Notes under the pieces: generated by a model
Database searches by the model: none
What the model was told of the DNA's origin: nothing
The model's input: only the letters and a program-made list of their open reading frames with translations
Shown here: positions 1-7,726 of the stretch, piece by piece
How positions within the stretch are numbered: the first letter of the stretch is position 1
Layout: every line of letters begins with the position of its first letter
NCBI GenBank assembly: GCA_900768005.1
Contig: CAAGBE010000104.1
Span: 1 to 15,678 of the forward strand
DNA from: Clostridia bacterium
GTDB taxonomy: Bacteria; Bacillota; Clostridia; UMGS1883
DNA length: 15,678 bases
Reading direction: 5' to 3'
Program-made: the position numbers and the translations under genes

Positions 1-2492
1 GTGCATGGGCTCGTCCCTACGTAAAGGCTGCTGTTGACCTTAAAATCATCAACGGTTTTGAGGATGGAAGCTTCAGAGCAGCAGAACCCGTAACATATGA
101 GCAGGCTGTTAAAATGCTTATCTGTGCTATCGGTTATGATGTTATCGCCCAGAGCGAATACAATAAGATAATTGCTACAAATCCTAAAGCAACATGGTCT
201 GCAGGTTATATTTCTGCGGCAGTTAAGCACGGTATTACTAACAATGCCTACACAACCCAGGTTACAGAACCCGCTAACAGAGGTGTTGTTGCAGTTCTTA
301 CAAGCAATTCTGTTGATGCTCCTGCACTTGAGCAGGATGAAAACGGTAATCTTACAAAGCCCGAAGATGGCACAGGTCAGACAGAGGGTAATATGACAAC
401 GATTACAGGTGTTATTACAGATACTTTCTACACAGGTCTTGATACCGATGATACAAATCTTGCAGAAAATGAAATCATAATTGATTCAACTAAAGACGAG
501 GACGACGGAACGTATACTCTTTCTGATTCTCTTTATGAAACTATCGAGCTTGATAAGTATATTGGCAGAAAGGTGTCTGCATACTACGACAATCTTGAAG
601 GTGAAATCACATCAATCAGATTGGAGAATGTTTCTTCCAAAATTATTAAGGAACAACATATCATTTCAGCAGATGCTACACAGATTAAGATAAAAGATGA
701 AAACAATAAGAGTGCTACTGAAAATATAGCTGGTGCAACCTTTATCGTAAATGGTAAGTATGTTGAAACTTATGATTTCAGCGATTTCAAAAACGGTACT
801 GTGGAAATCTTCACAGCCATGGGAAGGAAAATTGTTGTTGTAAACAGCTATGAAGTTTTCGTTGTAAATAACTACAACAAAACTCAGAGAAAGATATATA
901 TAAAGTATGATACCTACAAGGGTAACAATTATTACGAGTTTTCCGCACAAAGCTCTGCAAAGCCCAAGATTTATGTAGCAGCTTCAGGAAGCACTGATTA
1001 CAAGCTTATTTCCTTTAATTCTCTTTCTCTTTCTCAGTATGATGTAATTAACTATCTTGAATCTCCTGCAGGCAGTGCAGGTGACCCTGTTCGTAAGATG
1101 TATGTAACAAAGGGTGCCAAGTCAGGTAAGGTTACAGCAGGTCTTGGCGCGGGAAGAAAAGTAGAGCTTAATGATAAGCTTATGTATCTTACTCAGCAGT
1201 ACGACGATTTTGAAAGTACTACAAATGATAAGAAAGCCCCGTTTGAACTTTCTGATAGCTACAAATATTATGTAGACTATCTCGGTCAGATTGCAGCAGT
1301 TAATTACAGCGAAGATTCTTCCGGAAGCTCCTGGTTATACGGTTACATTGTTGAAGCATATCCCAGAGATAAGGAAATCGGTATTCTTCAGACTAACGGA
1401 GAAGTGGAGTATTATACTCTTAAGGATAAAGTAGAGATTGACGGTGAGAAGAAAGACCCCTCCGACGTATTTGACTTGCTTAAGGATTCAGCGGAAGTAA
1501 TTGATGCAAACGCAAATGAAGATACTCTTACAGAAACCGAGGGTTATGCACAGCCCATCAAGTACTCTATCTCAGGTACAGCAATTGAAGGCATTGATAC
1601 TGTCCTTGAAGGTGAAGATGCCGGTTCAAGAGGAGATGATTTCACCTACGACGCTCAGCTTGGAAATTCCGCAGGCAGCACATCCACATCCAAGGTAACG
1701 GTAGGCAGTGATTCTTTCGCAGTGAACAGCACAACTTTTGTATTATATGTTCCTAAGGACAGAGACGATAAGTATTCCTACTCAAAGATGAGTGCATCAA
1801 CAGCATTCGCAGTTACAAAGAATCGTTATGTTGAAGTGTTTGGTGTAGATTCCACGTCCTCCAATAATCTTGCTAAGATGGTTGTTGTGTACGGACTTAA
1901 TCCCACACTTGACTTTATCGGTAACTCACCTTATATGATTGTTACCGGTAAGGGTGGCAGCGGAGATGATGTTCAGCTTAAAGGACATATCAAAGGTGCT
2001 ACAGGAGAAGATAAGATTACTATTTCCTCTGATAATTTTGTTACCGAAATCGATGGTAATGATAATCTTGTAGAATATGCAGACGTTGCAGAGGGTGACA
2101 TCATCCGATACATTGTAGACGGTAAAAACAAGGTTGTTGCTATAGAAATGGTTTACGATGCAAGTGAAGGCGATAAACTTTTGCGTGCCGGTGATGAAGA
2201 TTATATTTCAGAAACCGAAGGCAGCGGAAACGACTTTATAGCAATGTATGGTCAGATAACAAACAAAGATACAACCGACAGTAAGATTACAGTAAATGCG
2301 GACCAGGAAAGAATTCATGCGTTCAGTACTAATACAAAGGTGTTTAAGCTTTTACTTTCCGGTGAAGTTGAAACCTTATCCATGGATGAAGTTTATGACG
2401 GAACTGACGGAATGGATGCAAGCACAGTTATTCTCATTGCAACTTCTGTAATGAGTGAAGCTACAGCTCAGACGATTTATATCATAGAATAA
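1..2492 (+). CDS. SLH-domain surface protein, 5'-truncated
   Basis: The reading frame is open from base 3 at the left edge (829 residues visible), so the start and signal peptide lie outside the window. The first 45 residues are a typical S-layer homology repeat: WARPYVKAAVDLKIINGF, then EDGSFRA and an EQAVKMLICAIGYD helix. A second, more diverged SLH-like repeat follows at about residues 60-105 (GYISAAVKHGITNN). SLH repeats usually bind pyruvylated secondary cell wall polymer and anchor exported proteins to the wall. The remaining ~720 residues are rich in Asp, Thr, Ser and Gly with alternating beta-type patterns and no recognisable catalytic motif. Internal segments resemble the beta-rich bodies seen behind SLH domains in other clostridial proteins. 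The gene ends with a strong terminator nine bases after the stop, so it is the last gene of its transcript. The function beyond wall anchoring is not determinable. Confidence 0.85.
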   Translation, partial: AWARPYVKAAVDLKIINGFEDGSFRAAEPVTYEQAVKMLICAIGYDVIAQSEYNKIIATNPKATWSAGYISAAVKHGITNNAYTTQVTEPANRGVVAVLTSNSVDAPALEQDENGNLTKPEDGTGQTEGNMTTITGVITDTFYTGLDTDDTNLAENEIIIDSTKDEDDGTYTLSDSLYETIELDKYIGRKVSAYYDNLEGEITSIRLENVSSKIIKEQHIISADATQIKIKDENNKSATENIAGATFIVNGKYVETYDFSDFKNGTVEIFTAMGRKIVVVNSYEVFVVNNYNKTQRKIYIKYDTYKGNNYYEFSAQSSAKPKIYVAASGSTDYKLISFNSLSLSQYDVINYLESPAGSAGDPVRKMYVTKGAKSGKVTAGLGAGRKVELNDKLMYLTQQYDDFESTTNDKKAPFELSDSYKYYVDYLGQIAAVNYSEDSSGSSWLYGYIVEAYPRDKEIGILQTNGEVEYYTLKDKVEIDGEKKDPSDVFDLLKDSAEVIDANANEDTLTETEGYAQPIKYSISGTAIEGIDTVLEGEDAGSRGDDFTYDAQLGNSAGSTSTSKVTVGSDSFAVNSTTFVLYVPKDRDDKYSYSKMSASTAFAVTKNRYVEVFGVDSTSSNNLAKMVVVYGLNPTLDFIGNSPYMIVTGKGGSGDDVQLKGHIKGATGEDKITISSDNFVTEIDGNDNLVEYADVAEGDIIRYIVDGKNKVVAIEMVYDASEGDKLLRAGDEDYISETEGSGNDFIAMYGQITNKDTTDSKITVNADQERIHAFSTNTKVFKLLLSGEVETLSMDEVYDGTDGMDASTVILIATSVMSEATAQTIYIIE

Positions 2493-2501
2493 AAAACTTT
2501 T

Positions 2502-2535
2502 GAAAGCGGTGACAAAATGTCACCGCTTTCTTTTT
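2502..2535 (+). terminator. Rho-independent terminator of SLH gene
   Basis: A perfect 13-bp stem (2502-2514 with 2518-2530, GAAAGCGGTGACA) with a 3-nt AAA loop is followed by a run of five T. It lies directly after the SLH stop codon. Confidence 0.93.
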
Positions 2536-2547
2536 GCAACTTTACTA

Positions 2548-2576
2548 TTTACCAAAATAGATTTTTGTGATAGAAT
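2548..2576 (+). promoter_or_regulatory. Probable sigma-A promoter of ispG-polC
   Basis: TTTACC at 2548-2553 and TAGAAT at 2571-2576 are separated by 17 bases, with a TG one base before the -10 (extended -10). It sits between the upstream terminator and ispG, giving a 5' UTR of about 25 nt. Confidence 0.55.
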
Positions 2577-2608
2577 AAAATCAATCATTAAATTTCAAGG
2601 TGATAAAA

Positions 2609-3655
2609 ATGGAAAGACGCAGTTCAAAACAAATAAATGTCGGCGGTGTTTTTATAGGAGGTAATGCTCCCATAAGCGTGCAATCTATGTGTAATACCGA
2701 TACCCGCGACATAAATGCTACCGTAAACCAGATTAACGAACTTAAAGAAGCGGGTTGTGATATTGTACGTCTTGCCGTTTTAGATATGGAGGCGGCAAAA
2801 GCAGTAGCGGAAATAAAAAAGCAGGTGGATATCCCCCTTGTTGCGGACATTCATTTTGACTATCGCCTTGCATTGGAGTGTGCAAAGGGACGGGTTGACA
2901 AAATTCGTATAAACCCCGGAAACATCGGCTCTCCCGACCGTGTAAAGGCTGTTGCTGACGAATGTGGAAACCGTAATATCCCCATAAGGATTGGTGTTAA
3001 CGGTGGTTCCCTTGAAAAGGAGCTTCTTGAAAAATACGGTGCACCTACCCCCGACGCACTTTGCGAAAGCGCTCTTGGTCACATTAAGCTTTTAGAAGAT
3101 TGTAAATTTTATGACATTGCCCTTTCTATAAAATCCAGCAATGTATCCTCTACAGTAGAAGCATATAGAAAAATTGCAAAAATGATAGATTATCCCCTGC
3201 ACGTAGGAGTAACCGAGGCAGGTACGGAATATGGCGGAATTATAAAAAACAGTATAGGAATAGGAAGCCTGCTCCTTGACGGAATAGGTGACACCCTCCG
3301 CGTATCTCTAACAGCACCTCCTGTAAAGGAGGTTACTGCAGGTGTAGAAATCCTGAAATCCCTTGGGCTACGTGACGGTGCCCGTATTGTGAGCTGTCCT
3401 ACCTGCGGTCGTTGTCAGGTGGATATGATTCCCGTTGCCGAGGAAGTGAATAGGAGAATTGCAACTGTAAAGAAGAATATTACCGTTGCGGTTATGGGTT
3501 GTGCAGTTAACGGCCCTGGAGAAGCAAGGGAAGCCGACATCGGTATAGCCTGCGGAAAAGGCGAAGCACTGATGTTTAAGCACGGGGAAACTTTAAGAAA
3601 AGTTCCCATTGGAATTGCAGCAGATGAACTGATGAAGGAAATCGAGGAATTGTAA
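2609..3655 (+). CDS. ispG: 4-hydroxy-3-methylbut-2-enyl diphosphate synthase
   Basis: IspG (GcpE) is the [4Fe-4S] enzyme of the methylerythritol phosphate pathway that reductively converts ME-cPP to HMBPP, the precursor of isoprenoids such as undecaprenyl phosphate. The protein has 348 residues, normal for the bacterial short form. The N-terminal TIM-barrel half contains VQSMCNTDTRD (residues 24-34) and KIRINPGNIG. The C-terminal half carries the cluster ligands: C263 and C266 in SCPTCGRC, and C298 in VMGCAVNGPGEA with E305. I chose the ATG at 2609 because AAGGTGA (2597-2603) lies the right distance upstream. The GTG at 2600 overlaps that ribosome binding site. The stop overlaps the polC start by one base (TAATG), so the two genes are translationally coupled. 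In many Clostridia dxr and rseP precede ispG; here they are absent. Confidence 0.96.
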   Translation: MERRSSKQINVGGVFIGGNAPISVQSMCNTDTRDINATVNQINELKEAGCDIVRLAVLDMEAAKAVAEIKKQVDIPLVADIHFDYRLALECAKGRVDKIRINPGNIGSPDRVKAVADECGNRNIPIRIGVNGGSLEKELLEKYGAPTPDALCESALGHIKLLEDCKFYDIALSIKSSNVSSTVEAYRKIAKMIDYPLHVGVTEAGTEYGGIIKNSIGIGSLLLDGIGDTLRVSLTAPPVKEVTAGVEILKSLGLRDGARIVSCPTCGRCQVDMIPVAEEVNRRIATVKKNITVAVMGCAVNGPGEAREADIGIACGKGEALMFKHGETLRKVPIGIAADELMKEIEEL

Positions 3656-6600
3656 TGGAAAACTATACTTTGAGAACGGCATTTTCCAATGTGTCCTGTC
3701 CGGATGTTCTGGCAAATGCAGAGGTTCTGAATATTAAAGCAGATATAAATAAACGCAGTATATCTGCAGAAGTTGTATGTAACGATATTGCAGATTACCG
3801 TGATGTGGAAAATTTTATAGAGGAAGTAAAAAAGCGCTATGAGCTTGCAGAATTTGATTTGAACATTAAATTCCGTGCAGATTCATCACGTGAGATAGAA
3901 TGCGTTAATTACTGTGTGGATGTGCTGAGTGAAAAGAATCCTCTTTGGAGAGCTGTTCTTGACAGTTGCATCATAGAAGCAGATGAAGAAACCGTGAAAA
4001 TCAGCCTCCGGCACGGTAACAGAAGCCTTTTGGAAAATGAGGCGGTAGACCGTGAAATTGCTTTGCTGTTGGAAAACAACTTCGGGTTAAAGAGGAAAAT
4101 TGTATTTGGCACAGAAGAAATGACAGTTGAAACCACACTTGCACCTATTGTAGCTCCAAAGGTAGATTCAGGACCGAAGAAGATTGTTTCATTTGCCACG
4201 GAGGGTGCTCTTATAGGTAAGCCTTTTACTCCAAATGATTTTACAGAAATAAAGGAAATTGATAACTACACGGGACAATGTATGATATACGGGGATATTT
4301 TCGGTATTGACTGCAAGGAAATCCCCAAAATCAAAAAAACTATTGTTTCATTTTACATAACAGATTATACAGGCTCTCTTACCTGCAAATGCTTTGTGCC
4401 TATTGCCGCAACTGACGAGGTAAAGGGCGTGCTAAAAAAAACAGGCACAGTGGCAGTCCGCGGAAAAGCAGAGATGGATAGCTTTTCCCATGAGCTTACG
4501 ATTATGGCAAGGGACATTATCCCTTATTCTATGCCAAAAGAATCAGATAATGCTGAGGAAAAGAGAGTTGAACTCCACGCTCATACAAAATCCTCTGCAA
4601 TGGATGCCGTTGTAAGTGCAAAGGATTTGGTTAAGCAGGCAATGAAATACGGTCACAAGGCAATTGCCATAACCGACCACGGCTGTGTGCAGGCGTTCCC
4701 CGAAGCGTTCCATACCGCTGATGAAACCATAAAAATCCTCTACGGATGCGAGGGCTACCTTATTGAAGCGGGCGCTCCTCTTGCTCGTGAAACAAAGAGA
4801 TACCATATCATAATTTTTGCACAGAATCTTGTAGGATTAAAAAATCTCTATAAGCTTATAAGTGCGTCCAATCTTGAATATTTCCACAGAAGACCCCTTA
4901 TCCCAAGGGATGTGCTTGATAGCCACCGCGAGGGGCTTATCTTAGGTTCTGCCTGTGAAGCGGGCGAGCTTTTCCGTGCAATCCTTTCTGGAGAAAATGA
5001 AGAAACCGTTGAAAAAATTGCGTCCTATTATGATTATCTTGAAGTTCAGCCCATAGGAAACAATGATTACCTTGTCCGTAACGGCACAGTAACAGACAGA
5101 GAGGGACTTTGCGACCTTAACAGAAAAATAATTGCCCTAGGCGAAAAAATGGGAAAACCCGTTGTAGCAACGGGTGACGTGCATTTCCTCCGTAAGCGTG
5201 ATGAGGTGTTCAGAAGAATACTGCAGGCGGGTCAGGGTTATGATGATGCCGATATGCAGGCACCTCTTTATTTCAGAACAACACAGGAAATGCTTGATGA
5301 ATTCAGCTATCTTCCACCCGAAAAAGCTTATGAAATCGTTGTTACCAACACCAATAAAATCGCCGATATGATTGAAAATATACGTCCCGTACCCAAGGGT
5401 AACTTCCCTCCGAAAATTGACGGAAGTGCCGAGGATATTGAACGTATTGCCCGTGAAACAGCAGAAAATCTGTATGGAAATCCCTTGCACCCTGTTATAG
5501 AGAACAGACTCCAGAAAGAACTGAAAAGTGTTATTGGTAACGGCTATGCAGACCTTTATAACATTGCAAGACTCCTTGTAAAACATTCCCGCGAAGAGGG
5601 CTACGTGGTAGGCTCACGAGGAAGTGTAGGCTCGTCATTTCTGGCATATTGTGCCCAAATTACGGAGGTTAACAGCCTTCCTCCTCATTATCGTTGCCCC
5701 AACTGTAAAAACGTAGAATTTACAGCAAATGAGTGTTACGACTCGGGACACGATATGCCTGATGCGAATTGCCCGAAGTGTGGCACGCCTTACATAAAAG
5801 ATGGACACAACATCCCCTTTGAAACATTCCTTGGCTTCAAGGGTGACAAACAGCCCGATATAGACCTTAACTTCTCGGGCGAAAACCAGGCGAGTGCCCA
5901 TAAATATACAGAAGAAATCTTTGGTGAGGGCTATGTTTTCCGTGCAGGAACGGTTAGTACCGTGGCGGAAAAAACGGCATACGGCTATGTTCGTAAATAC
6001 TTTGAATCAAAGGGAATCAATGTTCATAATGCTGAGGTTGAACGCCTGAAACAGGGTGTAATGAATGTCAAAACCACCACAGGACAGCATCCCGGCGGTG
6101 TTATTGTTCTCCCAAAGGGACACGATATTCACGAATTTACCCCCATACAGCACCCTGCGGAGAAAGCGGAGAGCGGTATCATAACCACGCACTTCGACTA
6201 TCACAGTATTGACGAAAACCTGCTGAAGCTTGATATTCTCGGTCACGACGACCCCACTATGATAAGAATGCTTCAGGACCTTACGGGAATAGACCCCACC
6301 CAGATTCCTCTTGATGACAAAAAGGTAATGAGCCTTTTCCTTAATACCGAAGCGCTTGGCGTTACCCCAGAGGATATAGGAAGTGAAACGGGTACCTTTG
6401 CCGTTCCTGAGTTTGGTACAAAATTTGTCCGTCAGATGCTTGTGGATACAAAACCGACTTCGATGGGTGAGCTTATCCGTATTTCAGGCCTTTCCCACGG
6501 CACGGACGTGTGGACGAACAACGCACAGCTTCTTGTACAAAACGGCACCTGCACACTGCGTAACGCAATCTGCTGCCGTGACGATATTATGATTTACCTC

Positions 6601-7290
6601 ATAAATCGAGGACTGCCCGATGAACGTGCCTTTAAAATCATGGAGCAGGTGCGTAAGGGTAAAAAGCTGAAGCCCGAGGATGAGGCGGAAATGCGTGAAC
6701 ATAATGTTCCTGAGTGGTACATAGAATCCTGTAACAAAATTCAGTATATGTTCCCCCGTGCCCACGCAGCGGCGTATGTTACTATGTCCCTTCGTGTTGC
6801 GTATTTCAAGGTACATTACCCCATTGCATTCTATCAGTCCTATTATACCGTGCGTGCAGATACGTTTGACTATGAAACAATGGCTACGGGCAGGGAGCAT
6901 CTTCTCACCAAAATGCGTGACCTCAGCCAGATGGAAAACCCCTCCGCACGTGACAAGGCAACCCTTACTATTATGGAAGTGGTAAATGAAATGTACGCCC
7001 GCGGAATAGAATTTATGCCTATTGATATTTATTTGTCCCACCCGACAAAATACCTTAATATTAATGGAAAAATTCTTCCTGCACTAAACAGTATTGCAGG
7101 AATGGGTGACCGCGCGGCACAGTCAATAGCCGATGCCCGTGAAAACGGTAAATTCTCATCTATTGACGATTTCAAACAGCGTACAAGCGTCAGCGAAACC
7201 CATATAGAACTTCTAAAGAGTTTCGGTTGCTTTAAGGGAATGCACCAAAGTGCACAGGTAAATATGTTTGAAATGCTAAGCAATATGTAA
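3655..7290 (+). CDS. polC: PolC-type DNA polymerase III alpha, exonuclease domain absent
   Basis: Replicative DNA polymerase of low-GC Gram-positive bacteria, 1211 residues against about 1430-1440 for usual PolC. Domains in order: N-terminal domain (~1-180), OB fold (~200-295), PHP (~303-515), palm/fingers (~600-1065) and a C-terminal (HhH)2 region (~1125-1195). The catalytic triad D735, D737 (PDIDLNFSG) and D860 (LLKLDILGHDD) is intact. So is the PolC zinc site C681/C684/C706/C709. QVNMF (1201-1205) near the C-terminus resembles the clamp-binding QLSLF motif. The DEDD 3'-5' exonuclease, normally inserted in the PHP domain, is missing: the chain runs from YGCEGYLIEAGAPLA (363-377) straight to YHIIIFAQN (383-391), and no DxETTG motif occurs anywhere in the protein. 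The PHP ligands expected from other PolCs (H308, H310, D317, H342, E366, H384, C434, D508, H510) are all present. The frame is continuous, so this is a clean domain loss rather than a broken gene. Confidence 0.96.
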   Translation: MENYTLRTAFSNVSCPDVLANAEVLNIKADINKRSISAEVVCNDIADYRDVENFIEEVKKRYELAEFDLNIKFRADSSREIECVNYCVDVLSEKNPLWRAVLDSCIIEADEETVKISLRHGNRSLLENEAVDREIALLLENNFGLKRKIVFGTEEMTVETTLAPIVAPKVDSGPKKIVSFATEGALIGKPFTPNDFTEIKEIDNYTGQCMIYGDIFGIDCKEIPKIKKTIVSFYITDYTGSLTCKCFVPIAATDEVKGVLKKTGTVAVRGKAEMDSFSHELTIMARDIIPYSMPKESDNAEEKRVELHAHTKSSAMDAVVSAKDLVKQAMKYGHKAIAITDHGCVQAFPEAFHTADETIKILYGCEGYLIEAGAPLARETKRYHIIIFAQNLVGLKNLYKLISASNLEYFHRRPLIPRDVLDSHREGLILGSACEAGELFRAILSGENEETVEKIASYYDYLEVQPIGNNDYLVRNGTVTDREGLCDLNRKIIALGEKMGKPVVATGDVHFLRKRDEVFRRILQAGQGYDDADMQAPLYFRTTQEMLDEFSYLPPEKAYEIVVTNTNKIADMIENIRPVPKGNFPPKIDGSAEDIERIARETAENLYGNPLHPVIENRLQKELKSVIGNGYADLYNIARLLVKHSREEGYVVGSRGSVGSSFLAYCAQITEVNSLPPHYRCPNCKNVEFTANECYDSGHDMPDANCPKCGTPYIKDGHNIPFETFLGFKGDKQPDIDLNFSGENQASAHKYTEEIFGEGYVFRAGTVSTVAEKTAYGYVRKYFESKGINVHNAEVERLKQGVMNVKTTTGQHPGGVIVLPKGHDIHEFTPIQHPAEKAESGIITTHFDYHSIDENLLKLDILGHDDPTMIRMLQDLTGIDPTQIPLDDKKVMSLFLNTEALGVTPEDIGSETGTFAVPEFGTKFVRQMLVDTKPTSMGELIRISGLSHGTDVWTNNAQLLVQNGTCTLRNAICCRDDIMIYLINRGLPDERAFKIMEQVRKGKKLKPEDEAEMREHNVPEWYIESCNKIQYMFPRAHAAAYVTMSLRVAYFKVHYPIAFYQSYYTVRADTFDYETMATGREHLLTKMRDLSQMENPSARDKATLTIMEVVNEMYARGIEFMPIDIYLSHPTKYLNINGKILPALNSIAGMGDRAAQSIADARENGKFSSIDDFKQRTSVSETHIELLKSFGCFKGMHQSAQVNMFEMLSNM

Positions 7291-7296
7291 GTAACA

Positions 7297-7346
7297 AAAC
7301 TCCGCCCCTTTTCGTACTATGGTAATGAAAGGGGGAGGAGTTTTTT
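7297..7346 (+). terminator. Terminator of ispG-polC, overlapping an RBS
   Basis: AAACTCCGCCCCTTT (about 7298-7312) can pair, with one bulge, with AAAGGGGGAGGAGTTT (about 7328-7343), followed by T's to 7346. The loop is about 15 nt. The 3' arm contains GGAGGAG, the ribosome binding site of the micro-ORF starting at 7345, so in a read-through transcript from polC the hairpin would hide that site. Confidence 0.7.
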
Positions 7347-7494
7347 GAAAAAGAAGACTTGTCGCCCGTGCGGCCTTTTTACCCTTGCGTACATAGCAGG
7401 CATTTTTACTGCGTTAATATTACCCATATGGCTTATCGCAGTTTTAGAAGGTACGCTTATTATAATTTTGGGCTGCACATTGATTCGGATGTAG
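7345..7494 (+). CDS. 49-aa small membrane protein, TTG start, next to spoVM
   Basis: A short ORF starting with TTG, with a strong GGAGG (7334-7338) six bases upstream. It encodes 49 residues: a basic N-terminus with a CxxC (MKKKTCRPCG), a long hydrophobic stretch at about residues 11-34 (LFTLAYIAGIFTALILPIWL then IAVL), a Glu at 35, and a second short hydrophobic run (TLIIILGCTLI, 37-47). This looks like one or two membrane segments. I do not recognise the family. spoVM follows 18 bases after the stop with its own strong ribosome binding site, so the two are probably co-transcribed, and a sporulation role is a guess from position only. The strong RBS, the coherent hydropathy and the tight packing before spoVM argue that it is translated. 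The unusual TTG start and the lack of a recognised homologue are the uncertainties. Confidence 0.68.
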   Translation: MKKKTCRPCGLFTLAYIAGIFTALILPIWLIAVLEGTLIIILGCTLIRM

Positions 7495-7512
7495 AAAAGG
7501 GGAGGTAATACA

Positions 7513-7584
7513 GTGAAAGTTGTAGTAATGAAACTTCCGAAATTTCTTGCAGGAATTACAAAAAAGATATTCAGAATCAAATAG
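7513..7584 (+). CDS. spoVM: Stage V sporulation protein M
   Basis: A 23-residue gene starting with GTG, with GGGGAGGT (7498-7505) eight bases upstream. The product reads MKVVVMKLPKFLAGITKKIF and ends RIK. It matches the B. subtilis SpoVM pattern MKxxxxKLPKFLxGI at the same positions, including Pro9, which is known to be needed for correct localisation. In B. subtilis SpoVM is an amphipathic helix that senses the positively curved outer forespore membrane, recruits SpoIVA for coat basement assembly, and interacts with FtsH. The alternating basic/hydrophobic pattern after Pro9 fits the same mode of membrane insertion. It is slightly shorter than the 26-residue Bacillus protein, with a different, basic C-terminus. 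It shares a likely transcript with the 49-aa gene in front and ends in a strong hairpin. No convincing sigma-E promoter could be picked out by eye. Confidence 0.87.
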   Translation: MKVVVMKLPKFLAGITKKIFRIK

Positions 7585-7587
7585 GCG

Positions 7588-7628
7588 AAGCTTCCCAAAT
7601 CCATAAGATTTGGGAAGCTTTACTTTTG
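7588..7628 (+). terminator. Terminator after spoVM
   Basis: A perfect 14-bp stem (AAGCTTCCCAAATC, 7588-7601 with 7607-7620) with a 5-nt loop CATAA is followed by the modest T-rich tract TACTTTT. It is only three bases after the spoVM stop, which supports spoVM being a real gene end. Confidence 0.85.
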
Positions 7629-7661
7629 CGGAAATTTTTTAATCAAAATCACTTAAAACAG

Positions 7662-7689
7662 TTGAAAAAAACTTAAATTGCTGTATAAT
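7662..7689 (+). promoter_or_regulatory. Sigma-A promoter of the BIG2 lipoprotein gene
   Basis: TTGAAA (7662-7667), a 16-base spacer and a perfect TATAAT (7684-7689). Expected start of transcription is near 7696, about 30 nt before the ATG. Confidence 0.75.
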
Positions 7690-7726
7690 AGAATTAGGGA
7701 AAACTATAACGAGAGGATGAGAGAAA

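Noticed and set aside
2600..2608. GTG at 2600 as ispG start
   Set aside because: It is part of the AAGGTGA ribosome binding site; the ATG at 2609 has proper spacing and matches the usual IspG N-terminus.
4762..4803. Frameshift or pseudogene as explanation for the short PolC
   Set aside because: The reading frame runs unbroken through the junction and both flanks align in the same frame with PHP sequence of other PolCs; only the inserted exonuclease is missing.
5137..5586. 149-codon open frame on the minus strand inside polC
   Set aside because: It lies antisense to a conserved catalytic gene, has no ribosome binding site and its product shows no domain-like pattern.
6484..7041. 185-codon open frame on the minus strand inside the PolC polymerase region
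   Set aside because: It is a codon-bias shadow of the plus-strand gene; the translation is His/Cys-rich and without recognisable structure.
7317..7604. 95-codon minus-strand frame covering the spoVM region
   Set aside because: It overlaps two terminator hairpins, has no RBS and conflicts with the plus-strand spoVM, which is supported by family similarity.
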